A stretch of DNA of 64,000 nt from Cellulosilyticum sp. I15G10I2. Lineage in GTDB: Bacteria > Bacillota > Clostridia > Lachnospirales > Cellulosilyticaceae. The translations under genes and the position numbers were made by a program. Shown here piece after piece: positions 62,827 through 64,000 of the stretch. Every line of letters starts with the position of its first letter. Position 1 is the first letter of the stretch. The notes beneath the pieces were generated by a model. It was not told the DNA's origin. It searched no databases and saw only the letters and a list, made by a program, of their open reading frames with translations. The stretch spans positions 310,001 through 374,000 of the forward strand of contig NZ_FMMP01000028.1 of assembly GCF_900095725.1 (NCBI RefSeq), written 5' to 3'.

Positions 62827-63818
62827 AGACTAATCAGCTCATCTTCTTTATAATCTCTACTTGCCACTTGCCCTAGTATTTCCTGAAAACGCATAGGTGA
62901 TATACCGGTTCCCGGCCGTTTGATACATAGATTCTTTTCATTAAATACCTCACCTTTTTTGATGGCCTTTTTAGATACAATGCTTTTTCTTACACACGCT
63001 CTATTTCTCATTTCACTTACTGTGGGTTCCTTAATGCCAGTTCCTAGTGCTTGTTCTATATTTCTAATACTTTTAACGAGCGACTTGAATGCTTTAGGTT
63101 CTAGGCTTGCCTTATGATCTGGCCCTGGCATGGTGCGGTCTAATGTAAAATGTTTTTCTATAATACATGCCCCTAGTGCTGCTGCCGCAATAGCTACTTC
63201 TATCCCTTGGGTATGATCTGAATAGCCTACCTCTAACTGAAAGTTTTGTTGCATTGTAAGCATGGCTCTTAAGTTCACTTCTTGCATAGGTGTGGGATAT
63301 TGGGTAGTACAGTGAAGCAGCGTAAGCTTTTGGCCACTCAGTTTTAAAATATCTATTGCATCCTTTATTTCATCCAAATGAGACATGCCTGTTGAGAGAA
63401 TAATCTCCTTTTTTAAATCCGCAATCTTTTTTAGATAAGGATAATTTGTTATTTCTCCTGATGGAATCTTAAATACATTCATTCCAAGTGTATTTAAGAT
63501 CTCTATACTTTCTAGATCAAAAGGTGAACACATAAACGCTATCCCCATAAGCTTGCAATACTCTAAGAGCTCTTTATAGTCCTTTTCTTTTAGCTCTAAT
63601 TTTTTCAGCATTTCAAACTGCAAAGTACTTCCCTCTGTACTGGCTATCTGATAATCAGCTTTTTTAGCATCTTGGGTGACTAAACTTTGTGTTCTAAAAG
63701 CTTGAAACTTAACTGCATCCGCTCCGCATGCCGCCGCTTGCTCAATTAACTTTTTAGCGAGTTTTATATCACCGTTATGATTGACACCGGCCTCTGCTAT
63801 AATCATGATCTTATTCAT
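62823..63818 (-). CDS. N-acetylneuraminate/legionaminate synthase (NeuB type)
   Basis: The 331-residue enzyme condenses PEP with an N-acetylmannosamine-type sugar. It has an N-terminal barrel (IIAEAGVNHNGD, DAVKFQAF, IPSGEITNYP, CTTQYPTP, IEKHFTLD) and a C-terminal SAF antifreeze-like domain (about 275-331). The ATG at 63818 has GGGAGG upstream; the 10-codon longer frame contains this site. It overlaps the NeuD-like gene by 8 nt. Confidence 0.93.
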   Translation of the reverse strand: MNKIMIIAEAGVNHNGDIKLAKKLIEQAAACGADAVKFQAFRTQSLVTQDAKKADYQIASTEGSTLQFEMLKKLELKEKDYKELLEYCKLMGIAFMCSPFDLESIEILNTLGMNVFKIPSGEITNYPYLKKIADLKKEIILSTGMSHLDEIKDAIDILKLSGQKLTLLHCTTQYPTPMQEVNLRAMLTMQQNFQLEVGYSDHTQGIEVAIAAAALGACIIEKHFTLDRTMPGPDHKASLEPKAFKSLVKSIRNIEQALGTGIKEPTVSEMRNRACVRKSIVSKKAIKKGEVFNEKNLCIKRPGTGISPMRFQEILGQVASRDYKEDELISL

Positions 63819-64000
63819 ACTGGCCCACCTCCCTGCATGGGTTACCATATGCCAACTTATGATCCGAAATATCGTTTACTACGACACTGCCTGCTCCTAT
63901 CAGCGTCTCTTTACCAACTGTAATATTTTGTATAATTGTCGTATGTGTACCTATGTGGGTATGTTTTTTAATCCAAATCCCTCCGCTCAAAGTACATCCT
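63811..64000 (-). CDS. NeuD-like hexapeptide acyltransferase, 5' end outside window
   Basis: The visible 62 codons encode left-handed beta-helix repeats (GGIWIKKHTHIGTHTTI, ITVGKETLIGAGSVVVND) and the usual tail LAYGNPCREVG of NeuD/PglD-type acetyltransferases. The start is beyond the right edge. In sialic or legionaminic acid operons these enzymes O- or N-acetylate the sugar. Confidence 0.87.
   Translation of the reverse strand, partial: GCTLSGGIWIKKHTHIGTHTTIIQNITVGKETLIGAGSVVVNDISDHKLAYGNPCREVGQYE

Noticed and set aside
1-64000. CRISPR arrays, tRNA or rRNA genes
   Set aside because: No regularly spaced direct repeats, GGTTCGAATCC-type T-arms or rRNA blocks were seen on either strand.

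Overview
The window looks like a piece of chromosome from an AT-rich, anaerobic, spore-forming Clostridia member, probably a Lachnospirales/Cellulosilyticum-type organism. That placement is inference from gene content: a CwlD-type amidase and a spore-type GH18 enzyme, glycyl-radical pyruvate formate-lyase, oxygen-sensitive radical-SAM enzymes (MoaA, ThiC, lysine 2,3-aminomutase), MecA, a T-box before leuA, AGGAGG-type ribosome binding sites and TTGACA/TATAAT promoters. I saw no rRNA, tRNA, CRISPR array or intact insertion sequence. | 1-12.8 kb (all minus strand) is a purine/urate-type catabolic cluster of the ygeX-ygeY-hyuA-ssnA class. It holds a molybdenum hydroxylase subunit cut by the left edge, a PreA/DHOD-like flavoprotein, an SsnA-type aminohydrolase, a hydantoinase, a D-aminoacylase-like amidohydrolase, a YgeY-like M20 hydrolase and diaminopropionate ammonia-lyase. 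Next to them are an AAA+ regulator that lacks GAFTGA and the molybdenum-cofactor genes mocA, moaA and moaB/mogA. Each of its three promoters is a good sigma-A promoter followed within about 20-30 nt of the predicted start by a strong intrinsic-terminator hairpin. This looks like a shared attenuation system and is the most interesting signal I found. | 12.9-25.8 kb is housekeeping: cwlD, a GH18 spore-type enzyme, a BI-1 protein, purA (with candidate PurBoxes) divergent from a CBS pyrophosphatase, a DUF1858 protein, a TPP-riboswitch thiC-HAD-thiD operon, two Fur-box FMN-binding exported proteins and a hemolysin III homologue. | 25.9-46.5 kb is accessory. It holds a DrrAB transporter with a UvrA2 protein, a ykkC/guanidine-type riboswitch ahead of a RarD transporter, and a TetR/reductase pair with two 32-bp palindromic operators. 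It also has a MerR unit, a rep-like gene, a large SIR2 defence-type protein, a broken serine recombinase, a DUF2971 protein, several dispersed palindromic repeat families and a GC-rich long hairpin. | 46.5-64 kb has mecA, pflB-pflA, a MerR-like coiled-coil protein, T-box leuA, a Fur-type siderophore ABC operon with a divergent AraC regulator, ablAB behind a long structured leader with a terminator, and a neuDBCA-type nonulosonic acid operon running off the right edge. | Start codons were moved inward where the ribosome binding site lies inside the longest open frame. Promoters, operators and hairpins were found by eye without folding or searching.
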